Of a stretch of 55,016 nucleotides of DNA, positions 39,095 through 47,447 are shown piece after piece. Every line of letters begins with the position of its first letter. The first letter of the stretch is position 1. Source of the stretch: JAADGZ01 sp964596835 (GTDB taxonomy: Bacteria > Pseudomonadota > Gammaproteobacteria > UBA6429 > Thiohalophilaceae); assembly GCA_964596835.1 (NCBI GenBank), contig CAZQVV010000001.1, forward strand, positions 1 to 55,016, given 5' to 3'. Under the pieces are notes generated by a model. That model was given only the letters and a program-made list of their open reading frames with translations, searched no databases and was not told the DNA's origin. The position numbers and the translations under genes were made by a program.

Positions 39095-39562
39095 ATGCTG
39101 TATAACATTATATTGGTCATTCACGTATTGATTGCGGCCGGGTTGATTGCGCTGGTGCTACTGCAGCAGGGCAAGGGTGCCGATGCCGGCGCCGCTTTCG
39201 GCAGTGGCGCGTCCGGGACCGTTTTTGGCAGCCAGGGGTCGGCCTCATTTCTAACCCGTACTACGGCGGTACTGGCAACCCTGTTTTTTGTTACCAGCCT
39301 GACCCTGTTTACCCTGGCGTCGAATCTGGCGAAACCTGAAAGTGTGGTGGATACGCATGCCGCCCAGTCAAGTAAAACCGAACAGCCTGTACCGCCCGCG
39401 CCTAAAAGCGGGGCAGCGGGAACCGATGTTCCGGTAACCGGTGTTCCAATCAGCAAGAAAATGCCGGGTGACCGTGTCCCGGCTGGCAAGAAGGTTCCCC
39501 GGAGCGGCAGTGTACCGGTCAGCAAGAATGCACCGGACGATGGTGTACCGGTCAGTAAGTAG
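39095..39562 (+). CDS. secG: Preprotein translocase subunit SecG with repeated C-terminal tail
   Basis: 155 aa; E. coli SecG has 110. Two membrane spans (about 4-22 and 53-72) and the conserved LLQQGKGADAGAAFGSGASG / TVFGSQGSASFLTRTTAVLA segments are present. The extra C-terminal stretch is made of imperfect repeats around the unit VPVSK (GVPISKKMPGDR, VPAGKKVPRSGS, VPVSKNAPDDG, VPVSK), basic and Pro-rich, probably disordered. SecG assists SecYE protein export. Followed closely by tRNA-Leu. Confidence 0.93.
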   Translation: MLYNIILVIHVLIAAGLIALVLLQQGKGADAGAAFGSGASGTVFGSQGSASFLTRTTAVLATLFFVTSLTLFTLASNLAKPESVVDTHAAQSSKTEQPVPPAPKSGAAGTDVPVTGVPISKKMPGDRVPAGKKVPRSGSVPVSKNAPDDGVPVSK

Positions 39563-39597
39563 TCTGCTAACCGGTTTTCTCAGTAACTTTGAATATT

Positions 39598-39683
39598 GCC
39601 GAAGTGGTGGAATTTGGTAGACACGCTATCTTGAGGGGGTAGTGGCGTAAGCCGTGCCGGTTCGAGTCCGGCCTTCGGCACCA
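39598..39683 (+). tRNA. tRNA-Leu (anticodon GAG)
   Basis: 86 nt with encoded CCA. Acceptor arms GCCGAAG/CTTCGGC, D-arm with GGTAGACAC, anticodon stem CTATC/GGTAG around TTGAGGG (anticodon GAG), a class II long variable arm, and T-arm GGTTCGAGTCC. The secG-tRNA-Leu-nuoA order is standard for many gammaproteobacteria. Confidence 0.97.
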
Positions 39684-39927
39684 ATATTCAATGTTATCTA
39701 ATCTCGTTTTTGCCAATGTTCAGGACTCCGTCAAGGGGTATTGTCAACGCACGAATGTTGTTTTGCAATCAAACCAACAGCGCTCTGTTTTGAATGATCC
39801 TTCATGGGCACATGTTGTTCACACCAATAGTAATAATGGGGAAACAACTCTATTATGCCGCTCATAATCTATTCCGACGGTTGCGATAACACATTGAAAT
39901 AATAAGACATAACAGAATCCTTTAAGC

Positions 39928-39956
39928 TTGCACTTATGGAGTGACTGGCCTAGACT
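39928..39956 (+). promoter_or_regulatory. Candidate sigma-70 promoter for the nuo operon
   Basis: TTGCAC (39928-39933), a 17-nt spacer, then TAGACT (39951-39956), 110 nt before nuoA. It is the best promoter-like pair in the 383-bp gap 39684-40066, which otherwise shows no gene and no clear operator. Confidence 0.45.
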
Positions 39957-40066
39957 GCACACTCCTGAAGGTAATAGCAACACGTTAACAAGACATCGGC
40001 AATGAAGCTAAAATAATGTCAAAACAGCGATCATTGTTTATATTGAATTGAAGGGACTGTGAATTT

Positions 40067-40423
40067 ATGCTCGAAAATTACCTCCCGGTATTCATTTTCA
40101 TCCTGGTAGGCGTCGTTGTCGGCGGCGTTATGATTACCATTGGCTTTATGATGGGTCCGCATCGCCCGGATGATGCAAAGCTCTCTCCATACGAATGCGG
40201 TTTTGAAGCCTTCGAAGATGCACGAATGAAATTCGACGTGCGTTACTATCTGGTCGCCATCCTGTTTATTATTTTCGATCTCGAAATCGCTTTTCTGTTT
40301 CCCTGGGCCGTCGTGTTGAAGGAAATAGGTGTGTTTGGTTACGCCGCCATGGCGGTCTTTCTTGGCATCCTGGTGGTCGGTTTTATTTACGAGTGGAAAA
40401 AAGGAGGCCTGGAGTGGGAATAG
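40067..40423 (+). CDS. nuoA: NADH-quinone oxidoreductase subunit A
   Basis: 118 aa, three membrane spans (about 6-30, 60-82, 90-112). Contains the conserved KLSPYECGFEAFEDARMKFD loop near the quinone site and the FDLEIAFLFPWAV segment. First gene of complex I, which couples NADH oxidation to proton pumping. GAAGGGA upstream of the ATG is the ribosome site. Overlaps nuoB by 10 nt. Confidence 0.97.
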   Translation: MLENYLPVFIFILVGVVVGGVMITIGFMMGPHRPDDAKLSPYECGFEAFEDARMKFDVRYYLVAILFIIFDLEIAFLFPWAVVLKEIGVFGYAAMAVFLGILVVGFIYEWKKGGLEWE

Positions 40424-40893
40424 AAGGGATTTTCAATGAAGGCTTTGTCACCACCAGTGCCGACAAGCTGATTAACTGGGCGCGTACGGGTTCGCTTTGG
40501 CCCATGACGTTTGGTCTGGCTTGCTGCGCGGTCGAAATGATGCACTCCGCCACGGCGCGCTATGATCTGGATCGTTTCGGTGCGGGTATTTTCCGGGGTA
40601 CACCGCGTCAGTCCGATCTCATGATCGTGGCGGGTACGCTGTGCAATAAAATGGCGCCGGCTTTGCGTAAGGTCTATGACCAGATGGCCGAACCGCGCTG
40701 GGTAATTTCCATGGGTTCCTGCGCCAATGGCGGCGGTTATTACCATTATTCCTATTCGGTGGTGCGCGGTTGCGACCGTGTGGTTCCAGTTGATATCTAT
40801 GTACCGGGTTGTCCGCCCACCGCAGAAGCCTTGATCTACGGCGTTATGCAACTACAGAACAAGATCCGCCGAACCAATACCATTGCCCGCTGA
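40414..40893 (+). CDS. nuoB: NADH-quinone oxidoreductase subunit B
   Basis: 159 aa from the GTG at 40414, with AAGGAGG about 7 nt upstream and the family-typical start (M)GIEGIFNEGFVTTSADKL; a GTG 7 codons earlier is less likely. Carries cluster N2: GLACCAVEMM (two adjacent Cys), GSCANGGGYYHYSYSVVRG (Cys) and VPGCPPTAEAL (Cys). It passes electrons to quinone. Confidence 0.97.
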   Translation: MGIEGIFNEGFVTTSADKLINWARTGSLWPMTFGLACCAVEMMHSATARYDLDRFGAGIFRGTPRQSDLMIVAGTLCNKMAPALRKVYDQMAEPRWVISMGSCANGGGYYHYSYSVVRGCDRVVPVDIYVPGCPPTAEALIYGVMQLQNKIRRTNTIAR

Positions 40894-40908
40894 TTCGAGT
40901 CAGATTAT

Positions 40909-41550
40909 ATGTCCGGATATTACGATGATTTAGCCGATAAAGTGCGTGAGCATTTTGAGGACAGGATCGAAGACTGTCAGGTGAACTATGGTGAATTAAC
41001 GATTACGGTCGCTAAAACACAGTTGCTGGAAGTTTGCCGGGAACTACGGGATGTGGCCAGCTTCAGGTATGACCAACTGATGGATGTTTGTGGTGTGGAC
41101 TATCTGCATTACGGGAAAGATGAGCATAGCGAGCCCAGCTGGACGGGACCGCGTTTCGCGGTGGTCTATCATTTATTGTCGGTCAGCAACAATCGCCGCG
41201 CCCGGGTAAAGACCTGGCTTGACGCTGAACTGCCGATGGTGGATTCAGTGATTGATATCTGGAATTGCGCCAACTGGTATGAACGCGAAGTCTTTGACCT
41301 GTTCGGGATTATTTTTGAAGGCCACCCTGATCTGCGCCGCATTCTGACGGACTACGGTTTTATAGGTCATCCCTTCCGTAAAGATTTTCCGCTCTTGGGC
41401 CAGGTGGAAATGCGTTACGATCCGGACAGCCAGCGTGTCGTTTATGAGCCCCTTAGTATCGAGCCGCGCATTAACCAGCCACGCGTGATCCGTGATGATT
41501 TTCGTTATGAGGGACGGGACAAGCCAGCGGAGAAGCAAAGCGATGCCTGA
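40909..41550 (+). CDS. nuoC: NADH-quinone oxidoreductase subunit C
   Basis: 213 aa 30-kDa subunit, separate from NuoD rather than fused as in enterics. Contains FRYDQLMDVCGVDYLHYG, VDSVIDIWNCANWYEREVFD, LFGIIFEGHPDLRRILTDYG and FIGHPFRKDFPLLGQVEMRY. Part of the peripheral arm. Overlaps nuoD by 8 nt. Confidence 0.97.
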   Translation: MSGYYDDLADKVREHFEDRIEDCQVNYGELTITVAKTQLLEVCRELRDVASFRYDQLMDVCGVDYLHYGKDEHSEPSWTGPRFAVVYHLLSVSNNRRARVKTWLDAELPMVDSVIDIWNCANWYEREVFDLFGIIFEGHPDLRRILTDYGFIGHPFRKDFPLLGQVEMRYDPDSQRVVYEPLSIEPRINQPRVIRDDFRYEGRDKPAEKQSDA

Positions 41551-42796
41551 GTTTCGCAATTACACTCTGAATTTCGGTCCTCAGCATCCGGCTGCCCATG
41601 GCGTATTACGTCTGGTGCTGGAACTGGATGGTGAGGTCGTGCAGCGCGCAGATCCTCATATTGGCCTATTACATCGCGGTACTGAAAAACTGGCTGAGAG
41701 CAAACCCTATAATCAAAGCATTCCCTACATGGATCGCCTCGATTATGTTTCCATGATATGCAATGAACACGGTTATGTACTAGCCCTGGAAAAAATGCTG
41801 GGCATTGAAGCCCCCGAACGGGCTCAGTACATCCGGGTGATGTTTGATGAAATCACCCGTCTGCTGAATCACATTTTCCAACTGGGCGCCCATGCGCTAG
41901 ATGTCGGCGCGATGACCATGTTCCTCTACTGTTTTCGTGAGCGCGAAGATCTCATGGATATGTATGAAGCGGTTTCCGGCGCACGTATGCATGCCGCCTA
42001 CTATCGTCCTGGCGGGGTTTATCGTGATTTGCCGGACACTATGCCGCAGTACAAACCCAGTAAGTATAAGAATGAAACCGAAACCGCGCGTATGAACGAA
42101 GCCCGCAGCGGTTCACTGCTGGATTTCATAGAAGACTTCACCGACCGTTTTCCTACCTATGTGGATGAGTATGAAACCCTGCTGACCGACAACCGTATCT
42201 GGAAACAGCGTACGGTGGACATCGGCATCGTAACACCCGAACGCGCCAAACAGTTGGGACTGACCGGGCCGATGCTGCGCGGTTCCGGGATAGAATGGGA
42301 TCTGCGCAAGAAGCAACCCTATGAAGTTTACGACAGGCTCGACTTCGATATTCCCGTTGGTACCCATGGTGACTGTTATGATCGTTATCTGGTACGAATT
42401 GAAGAAATGCGGCAATCGAACCGTATTATTCGTCAGTGTATCGACTGGCTGCGCAGTAATCCGGGGCCGGTGATGCTGGATGATCACAAAATCACCCCCC
42501 CATCCCGGGAACATATGAAAACCGACATGGAATCCCTCATCCATCACTTTAAACTCTTTAGTGAAGGTTACTCGCTGCCGGCAGGCGAAGTTTATAGCGC
42601 GATTGAGCATCCCAAGGGTGAATTTGGTATCTACCTGGTATCTGACGGCGCCAACAAGCCCTATCGCCTGAAAATCCGTGCTGCGGGGTTTGCGCATCTG
42701 TCGGCCATGCATGAGATGACCCAGGGACACATGATCTCGGATGTGGTGGCCATAATCGGCACCATGGACGTTGTGTTTGGAGAGATTGACCGGTGA
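41543..42796 (+). CDS. nuoD: NADH-quinone oxidoreductase subunit D
   Basis: 417 aa from the ATG at 41543, giving the family start MPEFRNYTLNFGPQHPAAHG; longer upstream starts would lie deep in nuoC. Other landmarks: PHIGLLHRGTEKLAESKPYN, NEHGYVLALEKMLGIE, and the C-terminal MTQGHMISDVVAIIGTMDVVFGEIDR. Forms the quinone cavity with NuoB. Stop overlaps the nuoE start by one base (TGATG). Confidence 0.97.
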   Translation: MPEFRNYTLNFGPQHPAAHGVLRLVLELDGEVVQRADPHIGLLHRGTEKLAESKPYNQSIPYMDRLDYVSMICNEHGYVLALEKMLGIEAPERAQYIRVMFDEITRLLNHIFQLGAHALDVGAMTMFLYCFREREDLMDMYEAVSGARMHAAYYRPGGVYRDLPDTMPQYKPSKYKNETETARMNEARSGSLLDFIEDFTDRFPTYVDEYETLLTDNRIWKQRTVDIGIVTPERAKQLGLTGPMLRGSGIEWDLRKKQPYEVYDRLDFDIPVGTHGDCYDRYLVRIEEMRQSNRIIRQCIDWLRSNPGPVMLDDHKITPPSREHMKTDMESLIHHFKLFSEGYSLPAGEVYSAIEHPKGEFGIYLVSDGANKPYRLKIRAAGFAHLSAMHEMTQGHMISDVVAIIGTMDVVFGEIDR

Positions 42797-43305
42797 TGGC
42801 GCAGCAGAAAAAAACGCAAAGCAAACGGGGATTGATAAGCGAGGCGTCCAGAGCCGAAATTGATCGCTGGATAGCCAAATATCCGCCGCAACAAAAACGT
42901 TCCGCCGTCATGGCCGCATTGCGCATCGTGCAGGATCAAAACAAGGGTTATCTGAGCAATGATCTGAAAGATGCAGTGGCGGAATATCTGGACATGCCGC
43001 CGATTGCGGTTTACGAAGTGGCGACATTCTATTCCATGTATGAACTGGAAGCCGTGGGCAAACACAAGATCTGCGTTTGCACCAATATTTCCTGCATGCT
43101 GCGGGGTTCAGAGGAAATAGTCGCTCATCTGCACAAACGCCTGGGTATTGACCTGGGTGAGACTACCAGCGACGGGCGTATTACCCTGAAGGAAGTGGAA
43201 TGTCTCGGCGCTTGTGTCGAAGCGCCTATGTTCCAGATTGGTGATCGATATCATGGCAACCTGACGCCTGAGACGGTGGATGAAATCCTGGACGGGCTGG
43301 ACTGA
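42796..43305 (+). CDS. nuoE: NADH-quinone oxidoreductase subunit E
   Basis: 169 aa from the ATG at 42796 (a GTG one codon earlier is also possible). Thioredoxin-like 2Fe-2S subunit with the four ligands in CTNISCMLRG and CLGACVEAPMFQI. AALRIVQDQNKGYLSNDLKD and YEVATFYSMYEL are conserved. The operon is interrupted directly after its stop by a repeat array and an assembly gap before nuoF. Confidence 0.96.
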   Translation: MAQQKKTQSKRGLISEASRAEIDRWIAKYPPQQKRSAVMAALRIVQDQNKGYLSNDLKDAVAEYLDMPPIAVYEVATFYSMYELEAVGKHKICVCTNISCMLRGSEEIVAHLHKRLGIDLGETTSDGRITLKEVECLGACVEAPMFQIGDRYHGNLTPETVDEILDGLD

Positions 43306-43325
43306 TGATGCAAACAGCATTAATT

Positions 43326-43434
43326 AACGCAGAGAACGCGGAGACGCAAAGGCGCAGAGGTTTTATATGTTTAGATTATTATCTGAATTATTTTTCTTGG
43401 CGTCTCTGTGCCTCTGCGGCTTCCGCGTTTAATA
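43326..43434. mobile_element. CGCAGAG-type palindromic element, unit 1
   Basis: ACGCAGAGAACGCGGAGACG and CAAAGGCGCAGAGG at the left; GGCGTCTCTGTGCCTCTGCG and GCTTCCGCGTTTAATAA at the right. The two sides form imperfect inverted repeats of an 8-10-bp period, around an A/T-rich centre with TTTAGATTATTATCTGAA. No gene. Lies 20 bp after nuoE inside the nuo operon. Confidence 0.65.
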
Positions 43435-43458
43435 ACATTGTGTCGTCATTTAATTCGA

Positions 43459-43704
43459 AGACGCAAAGACGCAGAGGTTTTATATGTTTAGATTATTATC
43501 TAAATCGTTTTTCTCTGCGCCTCTNNNNNNNNNNNNNNNNNNNNNNNNNNNNNNNNNNNNNNNNNNNNNNNNNNNNNNNNNNNNNNNNNNNNNNNNNNNN
43601 NNNNNNNNNNNNNNNNNNNNNNNNCGCAGAGGTTTTATATGTTTAGATTATTATCTAAATCGTTTTTCTCTGCGCCTCTGCGCCTTTGCGTCCTCTGCGT
43701 TTAA
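43459..43704. mobile_element. CGCAGAG-type palindromic element, unit 2, containing the scaffold gap
   Basis: Starts AAGACGCAAAGACGCAGAGG and ends CTGCGCCTTTGCGTCCTCTG, CGTTTAATAA, with a TTTAGAT-TATT-ATCTAAA hairpin at the centre. 100 N (43525-43624) interrupt it, and the 55 nt before the gap (43470-43524) are identical to the 55 nt after it (43625-43679). One single element unit is therefore the most economical reading. Confidence 0.65.
43525..43624. other. Assembly gap (100 N) inside a repeat
   Basis: Exactly 100 undetermined bases, the conventional size for a gap of unknown length. Reading frames drawn across it have no meaning. The flanking 55-nt identity suggests two contig ends that overlap. 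Confidence 0.95.
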
Positions 43705-43734
43705 TAAAGTCATATCAACGGAGGCAGTCAGTCC

Positions 43735-45000
43735 ATGACCAATGAAGTCTGCTTCCGCACCCTGCATCTGGATAAGCCCTGGACGCTGGACAGCTATCGC
43801 AGTGTGGGTGGTTATGAGGTCATTAAAAAAATACTCACCGAGCAAACCCCGGTCAATGATTTGATCGAAGAACTCAAACTTTCGGCTTTGCGGGGTCGGG
43901 GTGGCGCGGGATTTCCGACGGGGCTTAAATGGAGTTTTATGCCACGCAATGCCGAGGGTCAGAAATACATTGTTTGCAATTCGGATGAAGGCGAACCGGG
44001 CACTTGCAAAGATCGCGATATCCTGCGCTACAATCCGCATCAGTTGATTGAAGGCATGATGATCGCCGGGTACTGCATCGGCGCATCAGCAGGCTACAAT
44101 TATATTCGTGGTGAATTTTCCGAACCCATCAGGCGCTTTGAAGCGGCTCTGGAAGAAGCCTGCGCCGAAGGGCTGCTGGGCAAGGATCTGTTTGGTTCCG
44201 GTTTTGATTTTGATCTGAACACTCATCATGGCGGTGGGGCCTATATTTGCGGTGAGGAAACGGCATTACTGGAATCCATCGAAGGCAAGAAAGGCCAGCC
44301 TCGTTTCAAGCCGCCGTTTCCAGCCGGTTTTGGCCTGTATGGCAGACCGACGACCATTAACAATGCCGAAACCCTGGCCTCGGTGCCGGTGATTCTGGCG
44401 AAGGGCGGACAGTGGTTCCTGAACATGGGCAAGCCCAATAACGGCGGCACCAAACTGTTCAGTGTTTCCGGGCATGTCAACGAGCCGGGGAATTTTGAAG
44501 TCCCGATGGGAATCCCCTTTGCCGAACTGCTAGAGATGGCGGGTGGTGTGCGCAACGGTCACAAGCTGAAGGCCGTGATACCGGGGGGATCGTCCACACC
44601 GGTATTGCCTGCTGAAATCATAATGGAAACTGACATGGATTATGATTCTATTTCCAAAGCCGGTTCCATGCTGGGTGCAGGCTCGGTGATCGTGATGGAT
44701 GAAACCACCTGTATGGTTAAAGTATTGGCGCGCCTGTCGCACTTTTATTATGAAGAATCCTGCGGCCAGTGTACGCCCTGCCGTGAAGGCACGGGCTGGC
44801 TGGCGAAAGTGATGCATCGCATCGAGCACGGTCAGGGTCGGCAGGAAGATCTGGCGCTGCTGGGTGATGTGGCCGGCAATATTCGCGGGCGCACCATCTG
44901 CGCTCTGGGCGATGCCGCCGCCATGCCGGTACAGGGTTTCCTCAAGCATTACCGTGAGGAATTCCAGTACCACATCGACCACGGCAAGTGCATGGTCTGA
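43735..45000 (+). CDS. nuoF: NADH-quinone oxidoreductase subunit F
   Basis: 421 aa 51-kDa flavoprotein. FMN/NADH site: LRGRGGAGFPTGLKWSFMP, CNSDEGEPGTCKDRDILRYN, GGGAYICGEETALLESIEGK. Cluster N3: ESCGQCTPCREGTGW, with a further Cys in GRTICALGDAAAMP. Entry point of NADH electrons, paired with NuoE. It follows the repeat insert; AACGGAGG before the ATG gives it its own ribosome site. Confidence 0.97.
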   Translation: MTNEVCFRTLHLDKPWTLDSYRSVGGYEVIKKILTEQTPVNDLIEELKLSALRGRGGAGFPTGLKWSFMPRNAEGQKYIVCNSDEGEPGTCKDRDILRYNPHQLIEGMMIAGYCIGASAGYNYIRGEFSEPIRRFEAALEEACAEGLLGKDLFGSGFDFDLNTHHGGGAYICGEETALLESIEGKKGQPRFKPPFPAGFGLYGRPTTINNAETLASVPVILAKGGQWFLNMGKPNNGGTKLFSVSGHVNEPGNFEVPMGIPFAELLEMAGGVRNGHKLKAVIPGGSSTPVLPAEIIMETDMDYDSISKAGSMLGAGSVIVMDETTCMVKVLARLSHFYYEESCGQCTPCREGTGWLAKVMHRIEHGQGRQEDLALLGDVAGNIRGRTICALGDAAAMPVQGFLKHYREEFQYHIDHGKCMV

Positions 45001-45026
45001 TACAGACGAATGTGAATAAACAGGTA

Positions 45027-47390
45027 ATGAAACAGATGGTCAATATCGAAATTAACGGCAAGCAGTTCCAGGTTCCGCAGGGAACCATGGTTATCGAAGC
45101 CGCTGATACCGCCGGTATGACGATTCCGCGTTTCTGTTATCACCGCAAACTGTCGGTTGCCGCCAACTGCCGCATGTGTCTGGTGGAAATCGAGAAAATG
45201 CCCAAGCCGGTACCGGCCTGCGCCACCCCGGTGACGGACGGCATGAAGATTCTGACGCATTCGGCCAAATCACTGGATGCGCAGAAGGGCGTGATGGAAT
45301 TTCTGCTGATCAACCATCCGCTGGACTGTCCTGTTTGCGATCAGGGTGGCGAGTGCGACCTGCAGGATATCTCAATGGGCTTTGGTTCGGACAGGGGGCG
45401 TTATCATGAACCCAAGCGTGTGCTCCGGGACAGGGATATCGGTCCACTGATCGCCACACAGATGACCCGCTGTATTCACTGCACCCGCTGTGTGCGCTTC
45501 GGTCAGGAAATTGCCGGTATTATGGAACTGGGCGCGACCGGTCGCGGCGAACATATGCGCATCGGCACCTATGTTGAACGTGCGGTGAATTCTGAAATGT
45601 CGGGTAACATCATCGATCTTTGCCCTGTGGGCGCACTGACCTCGAAGCCTTACCGTTTTCATGGCCGTGCGTGGGAAAACACACCTGTTGATAGCATCGC
45701 CTGCCATGACTGCATCGGTTCCAATATCCATATCGAGGTGCGGCGCAACAAGATTATGCGGGTGTTACCGCGTGAGAATGACAGTATTAATGAATGTTGG
45801 CTTTCTGATCGGGATCGCTTCAGTTATAGCGCGCTGGACAGTGATGATCGTCTAAAGCAGCCGATGATCAAGCAGGGCGATGACTGGAAGGTCGTGGACT
45901 GGCCGACGGCATTGAATTATGCCGTTGAGGGTCTTAAGGCCGTCATCAATAAATATGATGCCCGGCATCTGGGGGCGCTGGTATCCCCCTCCAGCACCCT
46001 CGAAGAAATGTATCTGTTGCAAAAACTGATGCGTGGCCTGGGTTGCGATAACATCGAGCATCGGTTGCGCCAGCAGGATTTCAGCAGCGACGCAGCGGGG
46101 GGATCTTATCCGGTGCTGGGGTTGCCGGTGGCGGAACTGGAAAACCTGAATGCTGCGTTGTTGATTGGTTCCTGTGTTCGCAAGGATCAGCCCATTGCCG
46201 CCCATCGTTTACGCAAGGCGGCGCTCCGGGGCGCCAACATCATGGCCATCAATGCACTGGACTATGATTTTAATTTCCCACTGGCCGAGACACTGGTGGT
46301 TTCTCCGACGGACATGCTGCGTTCACTGGCAGCGGTATGCAAGGTGTTGCTGGAAACCAGCAAAGTTGAAACGCCGACAGGGCTGTCAGCCCTGTTGACG
46401 GCGGTGGAGGTGAACGACACGCATCGAGCCATCACAGAACACCTGCAAAGTGCAGAAAAGGTGGCCGTGCTGATCGGAACCCAGGCTATGAGTCAGAATG
46501 ATCTGGCCGGTATTCGTGCCCTGGCCGGGTTTATTGCCGAGTCTACCAACGCCAGTCTGGGATGCCTGAGCGAAGGCGCCAATGCAGTCGGCGGCTGGCT
46601 GGCGGGTGCGGTGCCGCATCAGGGACCGGCGGGTGCGCCAGTGGCTAATGACAACACCGCCGTGCTGGCCAAACATCTCATGGCGTGTGTCCTGTTGAAT
46701 GTAGAGCCGGAGTTCGATTGTGCCAATGCCGACGCTGCCCACGATGTGGTACGCCATGCCGAGTTTGTCATCAGCATGACAGGCTATGTGAGCGAAAATA
46801 TGAAGGCGTCGGCCGATGTGCTGTTACCGATTGCGGCCTTTACGGAAACCTCGGGCACGTTTATCAACGGCGCCGGAGACTGGCAGAGTTTTAGCGGCAG
46901 TTGCACGCCGCCGGGCGAGGCGCGGCCGGGCTGGAAAGTATTGCGGGTGCTGGGTAATTTATTCGAACTCGATGGTTTTGATTATTTGTCTTCGGAAGAG
47001 GTGCGGGACGAACTCAGGATTCGCTGTGAGGATCTTGAGCTTTCCGCTTCTAGCCCATGGCGTTGCCCCGATCTGGCGATCGGGAATACCGGTCTGCAAC
47101 GTATTGGTCATCTGCCCATGTATGCTGTGGACATGCTGGTGCGCCGTGCGCAGCCGCTCCAGGATACTACTGATGCCATTGTCGCCGCGATTTATCTCAA
47201 TGCAGCCACAGCCCTGCGCGCAGGTGTTGCCAATGAGGATAATGTGCAGGCGGTGCAGGGGAGTTGCAGCGTAAGCCTGCCGCTGGTGATCGATGAATCC
47301 ATACCGGATGAGTGTGTGATGATTCCGGTTGCGCTGGAAGAAACCTCAGCGCTGGGTGCCGCGTATGGCGTCATTGAGCTGCGTAAGTGA
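45027..47390 (+). CDS. nuoG: NADH-quinone oxidoreductase subunit G
   Basis: 787 aa from the ATG at 45027 (ATG at 45036 equally possible). N-terminal 2Fe-2S domain (FCYHRKLSVAANCRMCLVEI, CATPV), the His-ligated cluster (HPLDCPVCDQGGECDLQD), 4Fe-4S CIHCTRCVRFGQEIAG and CPVGALTSKPYRF, then a molybdopterin-oxidoreductase-like domain with CHDCIGSNIHIEVRRN. The C-terminal two thirds are more diverged and carry no active molybdenum site. Peripheral arm of complex I. Confidence 0.95.
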   Translation: MKQMVNIEINGKQFQVPQGTMVIEAADTAGMTIPRFCYHRKLSVAANCRMCLVEIEKMPKPVPACATPVTDGMKILTHSAKSLDAQKGVMEFLLINHPLDCPVCDQGGECDLQDISMGFGSDRGRYHEPKRVLRDRDIGPLIATQMTRCIHCTRCVRFGQEIAGIMELGATGRGEHMRIGTYVERAVNSEMSGNIIDLCPVGALTSKPYRFHGRAWENTPVDSIACHDCIGSNIHIEVRRNKIMRVLPRENDSINECWLSDRDRFSYSALDSDDRLKQPMIKQGDDWKVVDWPTALNYAVEGLKAVINKYDARHLGALVSPSSTLEEMYLLQKLMRGLGCDNIEHRLRQQDFSSDAAGGSYPVLGLPVAELENLNAALLIGSCVRKDQPIAAHRLRKAALRGANIMAINALDYDFNFPLAETLVVSPTDMLRSLAAVCKVLLETSKVETPTGLSALLTAVEVNDTHRAITEHLQSAEKVAVLIGTQAMSQNDLAGIRALAGFIAESTNASLGCLSEGANAVGGWLAGAVPHQGPAGAPVANDNTAVLAKHLMACVLLNVEPEFDCANADAAHDVVRHAEFVISMTGYVSENMKASADVLLPIAAFTETSGTFINGAGDWQSFSGSCTPPGEARPGWKVLRVLGNLFELDGFDYLSSEEVRDELRIRCEDLELSASSPWRCPDLAIGNTGLQRIGHLPMYAVDMLVRRAQPLQDTTDAIVAAIYLNAATALRAGVANEDNVQAVQGSCSVSLPLVIDESIPDECVMIPVALEETSALGAAYGVIELRK

Positions 47391-47447
47391 ATGCGGCAAG
47401 GTTGATTAAACTGATGAAACTGAATCCGGACAAGGCAAGCCCCAGGC

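Noticed and set aside
43326..43704. CRISPR array
   Set aside because: Repeats are palindromic elements with internal symmetry, only two units, no regularly sized unique spacers and no cas genes.
43305..43738. Reading frames across the nuoE-nuoF spacer
   Set aside because: They run through the repeat elements and the N gap and have no protein similarity; they arise from the repetitive composition.
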